From Deltaproteobacteria bacterium (GTDB lineage Bacteria > Myxococcota_A > Polyangia > Polyangiales > JADJMO01), in the NCBI GenBank assembly GCA_025363655.1, contig JANYDK010000136.1, forward strand, positions 1 through 45,828: a stretch of 45,828 nucleotides of DNA, given 5' to 3'. This document shows, one piece after another, positions 36,938-45,828 of the stretch. Numbering within the stretch: position 1 is the first letter of the stretch; each line of letters begins with the position of its first letter. The notes beneath the pieces were generated by a model, which did not search any database, was not told the origin of the DNA, and was given only the letters and a program-made list of their open reading frames with translations. The position numbers and the translations under genes are program-made.

Positions 36938-37358
36938 CGCATCGACGAGCGAGGCGAGCGCACGCGCGCTTCATGCCCGCACGATGCGTTCGGTCGCGAT
37001 CGCCATCGCCGCCTCGGTCGTCGTGCTCGCCGTCGCCTGCACGGTGACCAAAGGCGGTCGCTTCGGCTTCGGCGTCGTCGTCGGCGGCGTCATCGGCTTC
37101 ACCAACTTCCTCGTGCTCGCGAAGATCCTCGAATCGATGACCGGCAAGGGCAACGGCGCGGCCTTCTGGGGCCTCGTCTATGTCATGAAAATCGTGCTGC
37201 TTTTCGGCGGCATCGCTCTGCTCTTGCACTCCGGTCTCCTCAGCGGCGTCGGCATGCTCGTCGGCTTTGCCGCACTCGCCCCCGGAATCGTGTTAGGGGG
37301 GCTCCTCGCTTCGCCGTCCGGCCCTACCCATGGGAACGACGACACCGGCACCCGGTAA
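36909..37358 (+). CDS. atpI: ATP synthase I chain-like protein
   Basis: A 149-residue protein with four membrane helices: IAIAASVVVLAVACTVT, FGFGVVVGGVIGFTNFLVL, WGLVYVMKIVLLFGGIALLL and MLVGFAALAPGIVLGGLLA. These match the ATP synthase subunit I family (pfam ATP-synt_I), a small assembly factor encoded upstream of the F0 genes. The N-terminus (residues 1-25) is a Ser/Ala-rich cytosolic stretch. It starts inside the previous gene (ATG 36909) and ends 8 bp before atpB, so the genes are tightly coupled. Sequence conservation in this family is low, so the call rests on topology plus position. Confidence 0.75.
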   Translation: MSAAVSETPDASTSEASARALHARTMRSVAIAIAASVVVLAVACTVTKGGRFGFGVVVGGVIGFTNFLVLAKILESMTGKGNGAAFWGLVYVMKIVLLFGGIALLLHSGLLSGVGMLVGFAALAPGIVLGGLLASPSGPTHGNDDTGTR

Positions 37359-37366
37359 GGTTCGCA

Positions 37367-38218
37367 ATGCCCGAGCACACAAGCTTTCTGAGCTATCTCG
37401 CCGCAAAAATCGGCGCCAATTGGGACCACAACGTGGCGGCGTGGGAAGCGCTGAACACCCACGTCGACCCGAAGACCGGTCAGGTCATCCCGGCGTGCGT
37501 GAACCACTTCGACCCGAAGTACTGCTCGGGCATGAATCTGCTCGGCAAGGGCGACGTCGTCACCAGCCACCACTTCGAGCCGCTCATCGCCTCGGTAGTC
37601 GTCATGCTGGTCGTGCTGATGCTCGCCGTGATGACGCGCTCGCGCATCCAGAACCTCGACAAGGCCGTCGTCCCGGACGCCAAGCTCAACGTCCGCACCA
37701 TCGTCGAGATCCTCATCGAGACCTTCTTCGGAATGATGAAGGACATGATGGGTCTGAAGCGGGCCAAGCGCTATCTGCCGCTCATCGGCACGTGCGCGAT
37801 GTTCATCTTCTTCTCGAACATGGGCTCGCTCATCCCCGGCTTCTCGCCGCCGACGTCGAACCTCAGCATCACCTTCGGCTGCGCGCTGATCGTCTTCGTC
37901 GCGTACCACTACTACGGCCTCAAAGAGAACGGCGTCAGCTACCTCAAGCACTTCCTCGGGCCGATGCTGGTGATCGCCCCGCTGATGCTGGTCATCGAGC
38001 TCATCTCGCACTGCATCCGCCCGGTGACGCTCGCCGTTCGTCTCTTCCTCAACATGGCGGTCGACCACCTCGTGGTCAGCATCGTCGTCGCGCTTCTTCC
38101 GCTGATCGTGCCGCTCCCGCTGATGGTCCTCGGCACCCTCGTCGCGGTCGTCCAGACCCTCGTCTTCTGTCTCCTGGCCTCGATCTACGTGTCGATGGCC
38201 ACGGAGCACGAACACTGA
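37367..38218 (+). CDS. atpB: F0F1 ATP synthase subunit a
   Basis: A 283-residue subunit a, the stator part of F0 that carries the two ion half-channels beside the c-ring. The essential Arg is in LAVRLFLNMAVDH (residues about 222-234), within a helix preceded by VIELISHCIRPVTLA. Upstream are MFIFFSNMGSLIPGFSPPTSNLSITFG, also a family signature, and the C-terminal VQTLVFCLLASIYVSMAT. An unusually long polar segment (about residues 35-68, with CVNHFDPKYCSG) precedes the first helix and may be periplasmic, with a possible disulphide. The start is ATG 37367. The c-subunit gene follows after 106 bp. The F1 and subunit b genes are not downstream. Confidence 0.94.
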   Translation: MPEHTSFLSYLAAKIGANWDHNVAAWEALNTHVDPKTGQVIPACVNHFDPKYCSGMNLLGKGDVVTSHHFEPLIASVVVMLVVLMLAVMTRSRIQNLDKAVVPDAKLNVRTIVEILIETFFGMMKDMMGLKRAKRYLPLIGTCAMFIFFSNMGSLIPGFSPPTSNLSITFGCALIVFVAYHYYGLKENGVSYLKHFLGPMLVIAPLMLVIELISHCIRPVTLAVRLFLNMAVDHLVVSIVVALLPLIVPLPLMVLGTLVAVVQTLVFCLLASIYVSMATEHEH

Positions 38219-38324
38219 TACAGGGGCCCGGCCCTTCTACTACCCCGATTGATTTCCCCCCGCCCGCAGCGGGGTCCACGAGAAAGACGCTCTCCTCCCC
38301 GGAGACTCGAAAAGGAGACTGAAG

Positions 38325-38669
38325 ATGTCGCTGAAGAAGACGTTCGTGATGTCGGGCGCCGCCCTTGCCACCCTCGCCACGACGTCACTCGCCGCTGCGC
38401 AGGAGATGGCGGAGAAGACGGCGTCGAACGCGTTCGACGTGAAGTCCGCTGCTGCTCTCGCGGCCGGCATCGCCATCGGTGCGGCTGCTCTCGGCGGCAC
38501 GCTCGCCCAGGGTCGCGCCACGGCGGCGGCGCTCGACGGCATCGCCCGCAACCCGGGCGCGGCTCCGCGCATTCAGACGCCGATGATTCTCGGCCTCGCG
38601 CTCATCGAGTCGCTCGTCCTCCTCGGCTTCGTCATCGCGTTCTTCCTCCAGGGATTCGCGCGCGGCTGA
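38325..38669 (+). CDS. atpE: F0F1 ATP synthase subunit c with signal-peptide-like N-terminal extension
   Basis: A 114-residue subunit c. A strong ribosome site (AAGGAG, 38311-38316) precedes ATG 38325, fitting the many copies needed per complex. Residues 1-25 look like a cleavable signal peptide (MSLKKTF, hydrophobic core, AAA before Gln26), which many bacterial c subunits lack. Helix 1 runs about 41-66 with Gln62, the polar loop is R75-N76-P77, and helix 2 (about 87-110) has the essential carboxylate Glu95 in [11 protein letters not shown], followed by Ser96. Gln62 aligns with Gln32 of the Na+-binding Ilyobacter c subunit when counted from the loop, and Glu-Ser also matches, but Thr67 there is Leu here. 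The coupling ion is therefore uncertain. An intrinsic terminator follows the stop. Confidence 0.93.
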   Translation: MSLKKTFVMSGAALATLATTSLAAAQEMAEKTASNAFDVKSAAALAAGIAIGAAALGGTLAQGRATAAALDGIARNPGAAPRIQTPMILGLALIESLVLLGFVIAFFLQGFARG

Positions 38670-38697
38670 TCCGAGCTTCGGCTCGGCTCGAATCGCG

Positions 38698-38738
38698 AAA
38701 CCGTAGGTGCGGTCATGCCGTGCCTACGGTTTCTTTTT
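38698..38738 (+). terminator. Intrinsic terminator after the F0 genes
   Basis: AAACCGTAGG (38698-38707) pairs with CCTACGGTTT (38723-38732) as a 10-bp perfect stem that closes a short GC loop, followed by a T-rich run TTTCTTTTT. A small extra hairpin (CCGAGC TTCG GCTCGG) lies just upstream. It ends the atpZ-like/I/B/E transcript and shields the converging UbiB-like gene. Confidence 0.9.
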
Positions 38739-38751
38739 GTCTCGTGGCCGC

Positions 38752-40479
38752 TCAGCGCTTTCGCCCCTTGGCCCACCACGCCTTGAACCAGTCCTTCCCC
38801 ACGTGCATCGTCCACATCGAGCACGCGAGGAAGAACAACAGCCCGGCGATCCACGCGAACGTCTTCCACCGATCGCTGGCGAACGCCGCCGCAATCAACG
38901 CGAGCCCGGCCGTCAGATTGAGCGAGCCGACGATCATCGCCGAGAAGACCCGCCGACCGAAGCGATCGAGCACCGGCGCCGCTTGGGTCTCGACGGTCTG
39001 AATCTGCAGCCGCCCCATCCGAATGTCGTCGAGCACTTCCTGTAGATGCAGCGGCAAATCGTGCGCCACGCCGGCGAAGCGCTCGAGCCCGCGAAGCAAA
39101 TCCTTCCCGATTTCCTCGGGTGAATAGCGCTTCTGCAAGAGGTCGATGAAGTACGGCCGCGCCTCGGTCATGACGTCGAGATCGGGATCGAGCTCCTTGC
39201 CGATGCCCTCGATCGTCATCAGCGCCTTGCCGACCATGAGAAAATCAGTCGGCACTTCGAGCCCGTACTTGATCGCGCCATTCACCAGATCGCTGATCAG
39301 CGCCGAGACCTCGATCTCCTTCAGCGGCCTCCCGAGATACTTCTCCGAGAGCACCGCCACCTCGGCGCGATACGCCGGCATGTCGATCTTCTTCGTCGGC
39401 CGTCCGATGCTGTAGAGCGCATCGGCAAGCGCGCGTGGATCGTTGCGCACGGCGGCGACCATCAGTCGAATGGTCTTGTCGCGCATCTCCGGCGAGAGCC
39501 GACCCACCATCCCGAGGTCGATCATCCCGATGACGGGCACCTTGGTGGTCCCGAGGATGATGATGTTCCCCGGGTGCGGATCGGCATGAAAAAAGCCGTC
39601 CTCGAAGATCATCTTCACGACGATGCCCACCGCCTGCTTCGCGATCTGCGGCCCCGAGCATCCCCCTTCGACCGCGGCATAGACCTTCTTCCCATCGAAG
39701 AACTCGATGGTGAGGACCCGCTTGCCCGACGCCAGCCGATAGACCTTGGGAAACGCGATCCCCGGATAGCCGACGAAATTCCGCGCGAAACGCTCGCCGT
39801 TCTGGGCCTCGGTATTGAAGTCGAGCTCGGCGGTGATCGACCGATCGAACTGCTCGACGAGCCCGACGGGATCGTAAATTTGCGCTTCTTCGATCGAGCG
39901 CTCGATGATGCCGGCGAGAATGTGAAGGAGCTCGAGATCACGCTCGATCGTCGCCTTCACCCCCGGCCGCTGCACCTTGACGACGACTTCGCGCTCTTCC
40001 TTCGGCAGCGGCTCGCCGCTCTCCGACGTCTCCGGATCGTCGAACTGCGCGCGCAGCCTGGCGCGATGCACCTGCCCGATCGACGCGGTGGCGAGGGGCT
40101 TCTCGTCGAAGTGCACGTAGAGCTCGTCGAGCGTCGTCGCCAGCGAGGACTCGATCTCCTTCTTGATCGACTCGAACGAGACCGGAGGCACGTCGTCCTG
40201 CAGCTTCTTCAGCTCGAAGACGAGCTCGGTCGGCATCAGATCGGCGCGCGTCGACGCGATTTGTCCGAGCTTGATGAACGACGGTCCGAGCTCTTGAATC
40301 ACCAGCCGGACGCGCACCTGCCAAGGCAGCTCGGCGCCGTCCTTTCCCGTGGTCCCGGAAGGTGCGAGCGACGCCAGACCGGTGCGCCCGAGCAGCTCAC
40401 CGAAGCCATGTCGCGCGAGGACGGCGACGATTTCACGCAAACGACCGAGGTCACGGACGGCGGAGAGGAGCGAGGCCAA
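38752..40479 (-). CDS. ABC1/AarF/UbiB-family atypical kinase, membrane-anchored
   Basis: A 575-residue UbiB/COQ8-like atypical protein-kinase fold. Family members are ATPases that support quinone (ubiquinone or menaquinone) biosynthesis. The diagnostic KxGQ motif appears as GPSFIKLGQIASTRADLMP, with the A-rich nucleotide loop ASIGQVHRA, catalytic EVVVKVQRPGV (VVVKVQRP), HADPHPGNIII and metal-binding MIDLGMVGRL. Two C-terminal membrane helices (MIVGSLNLTAGLALIAAAF and FAWIAGLLFFLACSMWTM) anchor it. The only start before the family region is TTG 40479, and a stop lies immediately upstream, so the TTG is likely used. The precise lipid pathway is not clear: no ubi or men genes are nearby. Confidence 0.9.
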   Translation of the reverse strand: MASLLSAVRDLGRLREIVAVLARHGFGELLGRTGLASLAPSGTTGKDGAELPWQVRVRLVIQELGPSFIKLGQIASTRADLMPTELVFELKKLQDDVPPVSFESIKKEIESSLATTLDELYVHFDEKPLATASIGQVHRARLRAQFDDPETSESGEPLPKEEREVVVKVQRPGVKATIERDLELLHILAGIIERSIEEAQIYDPVGLVEQFDRSITAELDFNTEAQNGERFARNFVGYPGIAFPKVYRLASGKRVLTIEFFDGKKVYAAVEGGCSGPQIAKQAVGIVVKMIFEDGFFHADPHPGNIIILGTTKVPVIGMIDLGMVGRLSPEMRDKTIRLMVAAVRNDPRALADALYSIGRPTKKIDMPAYRAEVAVLSEKYLGRPLKEIEVSALISDLVNGAIKYGLEVPTDFLMVGKALMTIEGIGKELDPDLDVMTEARPYFIDLLQKRYSPEEIGKDLLRGLERFAGVAHDLPLHLQEVLDDIRMGRLQIQTVETQAAPVLDRFGRRVFSAMIVGSLNLTAGLALIAAAFASDRWKTFAWIAGLLFFLACSMWTMHVGKDWFKAWWAKGRKR

Positions 40480-40527
40480 AGCTCGCCCAGCCTACACAAA
40501 GGCACCCGCCACACCCAGATCTCGACG

Positions 40528-42195
40528 TCAGTCGAACTTGCCGTATCCAGTTGGCTTCTTCACCGAGGCTGAAGGCACCGGCGCGGGCGGCGGCTTCGGC
40601 GGATCGTCGACCGTGACCGCCGGCGCCGCTGTCGTCGAAGCCTTCGGTTCCGCCGTCTTCTTCGCGGTCGCGGTCACCACGCCCGCCGGCTTTGGCGCCA
40701 CCGTCGTCGCTGACGGCTGCACAATCGGCTTGATGACTTCGCTCGCCGTCGGCGCAGCATTGTTCACGGTCGCCGAAGCCTTCTTCGTCGTCGTCGCAGT
40801 CTCGGTCGGCGCCGTCTTGATCTGGACCGTCGGCTCCGTCACGACGCCGTTCGAATTGCTTCGAGCGAGCCGCATTCCGAGCGCGATCGCTCCCACGAGG
40901 ACGAACGCGAAGCCGCCGATGTAGGCCACGGCCTGCGCCCGGCTGCGCCTCCGCCGCAGCGATTGCGGGCTGATTTCCAGCGAAGCGTCGGCGACAGGCC
41001 CAAACGACGGCGAGTTGGTGATGTCGGGGCTGACGCGCACGACCGCGCTCTCGGCCACCGGAATCGGCTCGCTGTCGAGCGACTTGATCGCCTCACCGAG
41101 CTCTTCGTGCAGCTCGAGCGCCGACTGCGGCCGCCGCCTCGGATCCTTCGCCAGCGCCTTGAGGATCACCGCCTCGAGCTTGCGCGAGATACCCGCATCG
41201 GGCGCGACGTCGCGCGGCCTCGGCGGCAACGACTGGATGTGCCGCGCCATCACGACGACGGCATCTTCGTCCGGGAAACAGTGCCTTCCCGTGACCATCT
41301 GGAAGAGAATCAGACCTATCGTATAGAGGTCGCTCCGCCCATCGAGCGGCTTCGACTGCGCCTGCTCCGGGCTCATGTAGCGCGGCGTCCCGAACACCGT
41401 CCCCGCCTGCGTCTCCAGCGAGTCGACCTTCAAGTCCGGCTGCAGGATCTTGGCGATGCCGAAGTCGAGGACCTTCACCACTTCTTCGGTGCCATGCGGC
41501 GTCGGCACGCGATGAAGGAAGATGTTGTCAGGCTTGAGGTCGCGGTGAACGACGCCTTTGTCGTGCGCTTCGGCGAGCGATCGCAGCGCCTGCTGCGCGA
41601 TTTTCACGGCATCCGCAGGCGCGATTCGTCCCGCGCGCTTGATGCGCGAACCGAGCGGCTCGCCCTCGAGCCGTTCCATCGCCAGGTAGAGGAGAGGCCC
41701 TTGCGCCGTTGTCTCGTCCTCGCCGAAGTCGTAGACGGTGACCGTGTGCGGGGATGTCAGCGCACTCGTCGCTCGCGCCTCACGTTCGAAACGCGCCTTC
41801 GCGCTGGCATCGAACGCACGCTCCGGCTTCAGCACCTTGAGCGCGACCTCGCGGTGCATGCCGTCCTGCCGCGCGCGATAGACGGCGCCCATCGAGCCAG
41901 CCCCGAGCCGAGCCACGACCGTGAATCGACCGCCTATTTTCTGGCCGATCAGCGCATCGAAGTCGGCCTGCTCGATGATGTGCCGCGCCACGACGACGCC
42001 GCCACAAGCCGGGCACCTGTCGGTGGCCTCGACCTGATGCGCATCGCAATCGACGCATACGAACGAGCGATCGTCCTCGAGCGCGTCATGCGTGATGTCG
42101 GGTGATTCGACCGTCGCCACGTGACCGGACACCGCCCCCGCCCGTCCAGGCGGAGGACGGACAGAGTCCTGTTTCCCCCGGACCACTCCCGCCAT
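40528..42195 (-). CDS. Membrane Ser/Thr protein kinase with N-terminal zinc ribbon
   Basis: A 555-residue eukaryotic-like kinase. N-terminal cysteines 47, 50, 61 and 64 (CVDC ... CPAC) form a zinc-ribbon module. The kinase domain follows (about 90-365): Gly loop LGAGSMGAVY, Lys120 in VALKVLKP, HRDLKPDN (217-224), DFG from Asp244, GTPRYMSPEQA, and DGRSDLYTIGLILFQMVTGRHCF. Arg precedes the catalytic Asp, so it is an RD kinase that is probably controlled by activation-loop phosphorylation. A membrane helix near 425-445 (AYIGGFAFVLVGAIALG) leads to a long Ala/Thr/Pro/Lys-rich periplasmic tail with no sensory domain that I recognise. Topology puts the kinase in the cytosol. The start is ATG 42195; gatB is divergent. 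Confidence 0.93.
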   Translation of the reverse strand: MAGVVRGKQDSVRPPPGRAGAVSGHVATVESPDITHDALEDDRSFVCVDCDAHQVEATDRCPACGGVVVARHIIEQADFDALIGQKIGGRFTVVARLGAGSMGAVYRARQDGMHREVALKVLKPERAFDASAKARFEREARATSALTSPHTVTVYDFGEDETTAQGPLLYLAMERLEGEPLGSRIKRAGRIAPADAVKIAQQALRSLAEAHDKGVVHRDLKPDNIFLHRVPTPHGTEEVVKVLDFGIAKILQPDLKVDSLETQAGTVFGTPRYMSPEQAQSKPLDGRSDLYTIGLILFQMVTGRHCFPDEDAVVVMARHIQSLPPRPRDVAPDAGISRKLEAVILKALAKDPRRRPQSALELHEELGEAIKSLDSEPIPVAESAVVRVSPDITNSPSFGPVADASLEISPQSLRRRRSRAQAVAYIGGFAFVLVGAIALGMRLARSNSNGVVTEPTVQIKTAPTETATTTKKASATVNNAAPTASEVIKPIVQPSATTVAPKPAGVVTATAKKTAEPKASTTAAPAVTVDDPPKPPPAPVPSASVKKPTGYGKFD

Positions 42196-42311
42196 CGTCA
42201 GAGGAGGCTAGCCAAACCTTGGCCGTGCGCAAATCCGCGGTGAGACTTCCGTGCCCGACGCGTGACCGGCCGTCAGTCTCCGCACCTCGATTCCCGTGAT
42301 AATAGAGCCAT

Positions 42312-43772
<1,461 letters not shown>

Positions 43773-43786
43773 CAGCCGCGACTTCG

Positions 43787-44233
43787 CTACGGCTTCGGCG
43801 CAGGCGGGGGAAGCGGAAGCTTCCGGTACTTCTTCTTGTACTCGTCGCGGTACTTGTCGTGGCAGCTCTTGCAGGACGCGTTGATGCCGTCCTTGTCCCC
43901 GGCTTCGACCGCCTTCACGGCAGCGTCAGCGATCTTCCTCCACTCTTCGGCCCACTTCGGCTCGGCCTTCGGCGCGAGGGTCGGGATGAGCGCCAGATTC
44001 TTCGCCAACTGTTCCTTCGTGCCGGTGGCCTTCACGTTCTTGATGTTCTTGTTCATCCATCCCTGGAGCGGACAGTCGGGTTGCCCCTTCTCACCGCACG
44101 CCACGTCGCCTGCATCTGCTCCCGCGTCGGAATCCAGCGGCACGGCCTGGGCTGGCGCAGCCGAAGCCTGCGCAATCGCCGACAAGCCCCCGATCAGCGC
44201 TCCCATCCACCACATCGCCATCTTCTTGCTCAT
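43787..44233 (-). CDS. Exported c-type cytochrome, cytochrome c'/c556-like
   Basis: A 148-residue exported protein. A signal peptide covers the first 25-30 residues (MSKKMAMWWMGALIGG to ASA), and the start is ATG 44233 because GGAG lies 9 nt upstream; ATG 44242 and GTG 44248 in the same frame are alternatives. A Cys pair precedes the helical domain (ACGEKGQPDCPLQGWM). The haem site is near the C-terminus: INASCKSCHDKYRDEYKKKYR (CxxCH). A haem motif close to the C-terminus of a helical bundle is the layout of cytochrome c' and c556. It ends with a basic Pro/Lys tail. It lies divergent from the rRNA promoter region and converges with gatB. Confidence 0.85.
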   Translation of the reverse strand: MSKKMAMWWMGALIGGLSAIAQASAAPAQAVPLDSDAGADAGDVACGEKGQPDCPLQGWMNKNIKNVKATGTKEQLAKNLALIPTLAPKAEPKWAEEWRKIADAAVKAVEAGDKDGINASCKSCHDKYRDEYKKKYRKLPLPPPAPKP

Positions 44234-44480
44234 CGTCTTCATCTCCACGGCGAAGGTCGGTTGTTGGCTCCACGGCAGCGCGCCGATCGTGCCAGTCCCG
44301 CGATTGGATCCTCAGTCTAACCGACGATCGGCCCGAAGAATTCATGCATGCGAGTCCACCAGAAACGACGATCGTACGAGAAAGGCAGTACAATCGGCCC
44401 GCTCCCCGGCGAGGTGCGCTCGCCGCAAGACAACTCCAAACGACAAAACAAGGCCCTCGCGAAGAATCGACAACACATGC
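44234..44480. other. Intergenic region between cytochrome gene and first rRNA promoter
   Basis: About 250 bp with no coding frame, repeat or RNA gene that I can support. It contains the presumed promoter region of the cytochrome gene on the minus strand. Confidence 0.5.
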
Positions 44481-44508
44481 TTGACTTGTCGGCGCCGATC
44501 CGTAAAGT
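44481..44508 (+). promoter_or_regulatory. rRNA promoter 1 (sigma-70 type)
   Basis: TTGACT (44481-44486), a 16-bp spacer and TAAAGT (44503-44508), followed by a GC-rich discriminator beginning GCGCCTCCC. It is the most upstream of four similar promoters reading into the 16S gene. Confidence 0.7.
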
Positions 44509-44547
44509 GCGCCTCCCTTCGACGCGGTGGCGTTCCCCCGCAACGTG

Positions 44548-44579
44548 GTGAAAGCGCTGAGTTTCCTCAGCTTTTTCAC
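44548..44579 (+). promoter_or_regulatory. Leader hairpin between rRNA promoters 1 and 2
   Basis: GTGAAAGCGCTGAG (44548-44561) and CTCAGCTTTTTCAC (44566-44579) form a 14-bp stem with two mismatches and a 4-nt loop. No T-run follows it, so it is a possible attenuator or processing site rather than a plain terminator. Confidence 0.6.
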
Positions 44580-44778
44580 AGCCCTCCGACCCCCGTGTGA
44601 CGAAGCTCTTCGGAGCGTTCGGCCGCGACCGGACAGGGTGGTCCCACGGAAGAAGACGTCCCCAACTGGGGACACCGTCCTCGACACGATGCGGAGCCCG
44701 CAAAGTCGAGCCGGCGCCGGCCTCCCGACGCCACCCCATCCCGCTTGTCGGCGGATGGGCCCTCAGAGCGAAAAGCTC

Positions 44779-44806
44779 TTGACGGAATCTCGAATCTGAC
44801 TAAGAT
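44779..44806 (+). promoter_or_regulatory. rRNA promoter 2 (sigma-70 type)
   Basis: TTGACG (44779-44784), a 16-bp spacer and TAAGAT (44801-44806), followed by a GC-rich GCCTCTCCCCG discriminator. It starts the first of two related downstream modules. Confidence 0.75.
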
Positions 44807-44941
44807 GCCTCTCCCCGCTGCCGAAAGGTGGCGAGCCTCGCAGCAGCCGCGCGAGGCTCATCAGCGATGTTGCGCCCGAATTCGTGGCGTTTCGCGTGGT
44901 GAGGCTCTCGAGTCGAACGACCGAGAGCGAGCAAAATAAAG

Positions 44942-44971
44942 TTGACAAGCAGACGGGTTCGCGACTAAGAT
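44942..44971 (+). promoter_or_regulatory. rRNA promoter 3 (sigma-70 type)
   Basis: TTGACA (44942-44947), an 18-bp spacer and TAAGAT (44966-44971), with A-rich GCAAAATAAAG just upstream (UP-element-like) and a TCGCCCCCC discriminator after it. Confidence 0.85.
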
Positions 44972-45108
44972 TCGCCCCCCGCCGCCGAAACCGAAAGGTT
45001 CGGCGCACTCGCCGCAGCCGCGCGAGGTCCTCAGGGTAGAGGCGCCAAACCAGGCGTCGCGCCTGCGGTTTCGCCTTCGAGCCTCGGTTCGACGGTGAAT
45101 AAAAAGAG

Positions 45109-45138
45109 TTGACACGGTGACGGGTTCGCGACTAAAGT
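45109..45138 (+). promoter_or_regulatory. rRNA promoter 4 (sigma-70 type, proximal)
   Basis: TTGACA (45109-45114), an 18-bp spacer and TAAAGT (45133-45138), with upstream AATAAAAAGAG. The GC-rich discriminator TTCGCCCCCCG is of the kind that makes rRNA promoters sensitive to ppGpp and initiating nucleotide levels. Confidence 0.85.
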
Positions 45139-45245
45139 TCGCCCCCCGCCGACCCGAAAGGGAAAGCGGAGCGGACAGCGGAAAGCGGTCCCAACCAAGG
45201 AGTGAAGCGACATCGGCCACAGCGCCGGCGAAACTTCAAGCCGCT

Positions 45246-45260
45246 TGGTCTTTGAAAACT
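45246..45260 (+). promoter_or_regulatory. boxA-like antitermination element in rRNA leader
   Basis: TGGTCTTTGAAAACT resembles the boxA of rRNA leaders (TGCTCTTTAACA; Gram-positive forms read TTCTTTGAAAACT). It lies about 150 bp before the mature 16S start, where the Nus-factor antitermination complex loads. A small hairpin follows at 45283-45301 (GAGTTG/CAACTC). Confidence 0.8.
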
Positions 45261-45410
45261 GGTTCGTACAGTAATCGACTTTGAGTTGGCATTTGCAACT
45301 CAGGCCGACGACGAGCACGCAAGTGCGACGAGTCGACCTGGTTATCCAATTCGAGCCTCGGAGTACGGGTTCATTAGCCGTGAACGCGTCTCCGGTCGGA
45401 CTCACCAGTT

Positions 45411-45828
<418 letters not shown>

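Larger units (their letters stand above)
44779..45138 (+). repeat. Tandemly duplicated rRNA promoter-leader module, about 165 bp period
   Basis: The -35 boxes at 44779, 44942 and 45109 are 163 and 167 bp apart. The units share sequence beyond the promoter: a GCCGAAAGG block and a GCAGCCGCGCGAGG block recur in the first two leaders. The last two promoters share an identical ACGGGTTCGCGACTAA core and TTCGCCCCCCGCCG discriminator, with A/T-rich sequence before each -35. Confidence 0.8.

Noticed and set aside
44614-44939. Small open frames in the rRNA leader
   Set aside because: They have no ribosome sites, unlikely composition and overlap the promoter modules. The region is better explained as rRNA leader.

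Overview
The window (about 45.8 kb, very GC-rich) looks like a chromosomal segment of a myxobacterium-type organism, probably Myxococcota, order Polyangiales or close to it. The reasons are the GC-rich coding style with many GTG/TTG starts, many secreted lipoproteins with low-complexity Ser/Ala/Pro/Thr linkers, two eukaryotic-like Ser/Thr kinases (one fused to a sigma-54 activator), a cysteine-repeat lipoprotein, a split ATP synthase operon, and the 5' part of a 16S rRNA whose opening bases resemble Polyangiales. No phage, insertion sequence, CRISPR array or tRNA was recognised. Coding density is high, and the only gene-free stretch over 300 bp is the rRNA leader (44.25-45.41 kb).

Layout. 1-4.15 kb, minus strand: a partial secreted glycoside-hydrolase-like gene coupled to a HAD phosphatase, a secreted MA-like peptidase homologue lacking its catalytic Glu, a secreted hypothetical protein and a Bax-inhibitor-1 membrane protein. 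4.28-7.64 kb, plus: trmH-like methyltransferase, cytochrome-like lipoprotein, ruvA, and a lone biotin carboxylase. 7.65-8.1 kb, minus: a single-domain response regulator. 8.28-11.7 kb, plus: an acyltransferase coupled to a GpsA-like dehydrogenase that has lost its key lysines, then a tandem NTF2-like protein. 11.7-18.6 kb, minus: one tight run ribA - sctQ (type III secretion C-ring) - lipoprotein - aminotransferase - uvrA - yhbY, with four of the genes overlapping by 1-4 nt. 18.8-20.0 kb, plus: MFS transporter. 20.0-22.3 kb, minus: metzincin lipoprotein and holA. 22.6-28.1 kb, plus: outer-membrane barrel candidate and a 1531-residue kinase/TPR/GAF/sigma-54 regulator. 28.2-29.4 kb, minus: Kelch lipoprotein. 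29.6-33.4 kb, plus: proS, an ApbE lipoprotein and a Cys-repeat lipoprotein. 33.4-36.4 kb, minus: long-chain acyl-CoA ligase and an alpha/beta-hydrolase lipoprotein. 36.6-38.7 kb, plus: atpZ-like, atpI, atpB, atpE with a strong terminator. 38.75-42.2 kb, minus: ABC1/UbiB kinase and a membrane Ser/Thr kinase. 42.3-43.8 kb, plus: gatB. 43.8-44.2 kb, minus: c-type cytochrome. From 44.48 kb, plus: four tandem rRNA promoters, a boxA-like element and the start of 16S rRNA.

Most of the window is housekeeping: translation (proS, gatB, trmH, yhbY, rRNA), DNA repair and replication (ruvA, uvrA, holA), energy (F0 genes) and lipid metabolism (acyltransferase, acyl-CoA ligase, biotin carboxylase). The most unusual items are the duplicated rRNA promoter modules, an orphan sctQ with a strong internal ribosome binding site for its C-terminal domain, the acyltransferase/GpsA-like pair with altered active-site residues, and in-frame 9-bp minisatellites. 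All calls come from reading the sequence. No database search was run.
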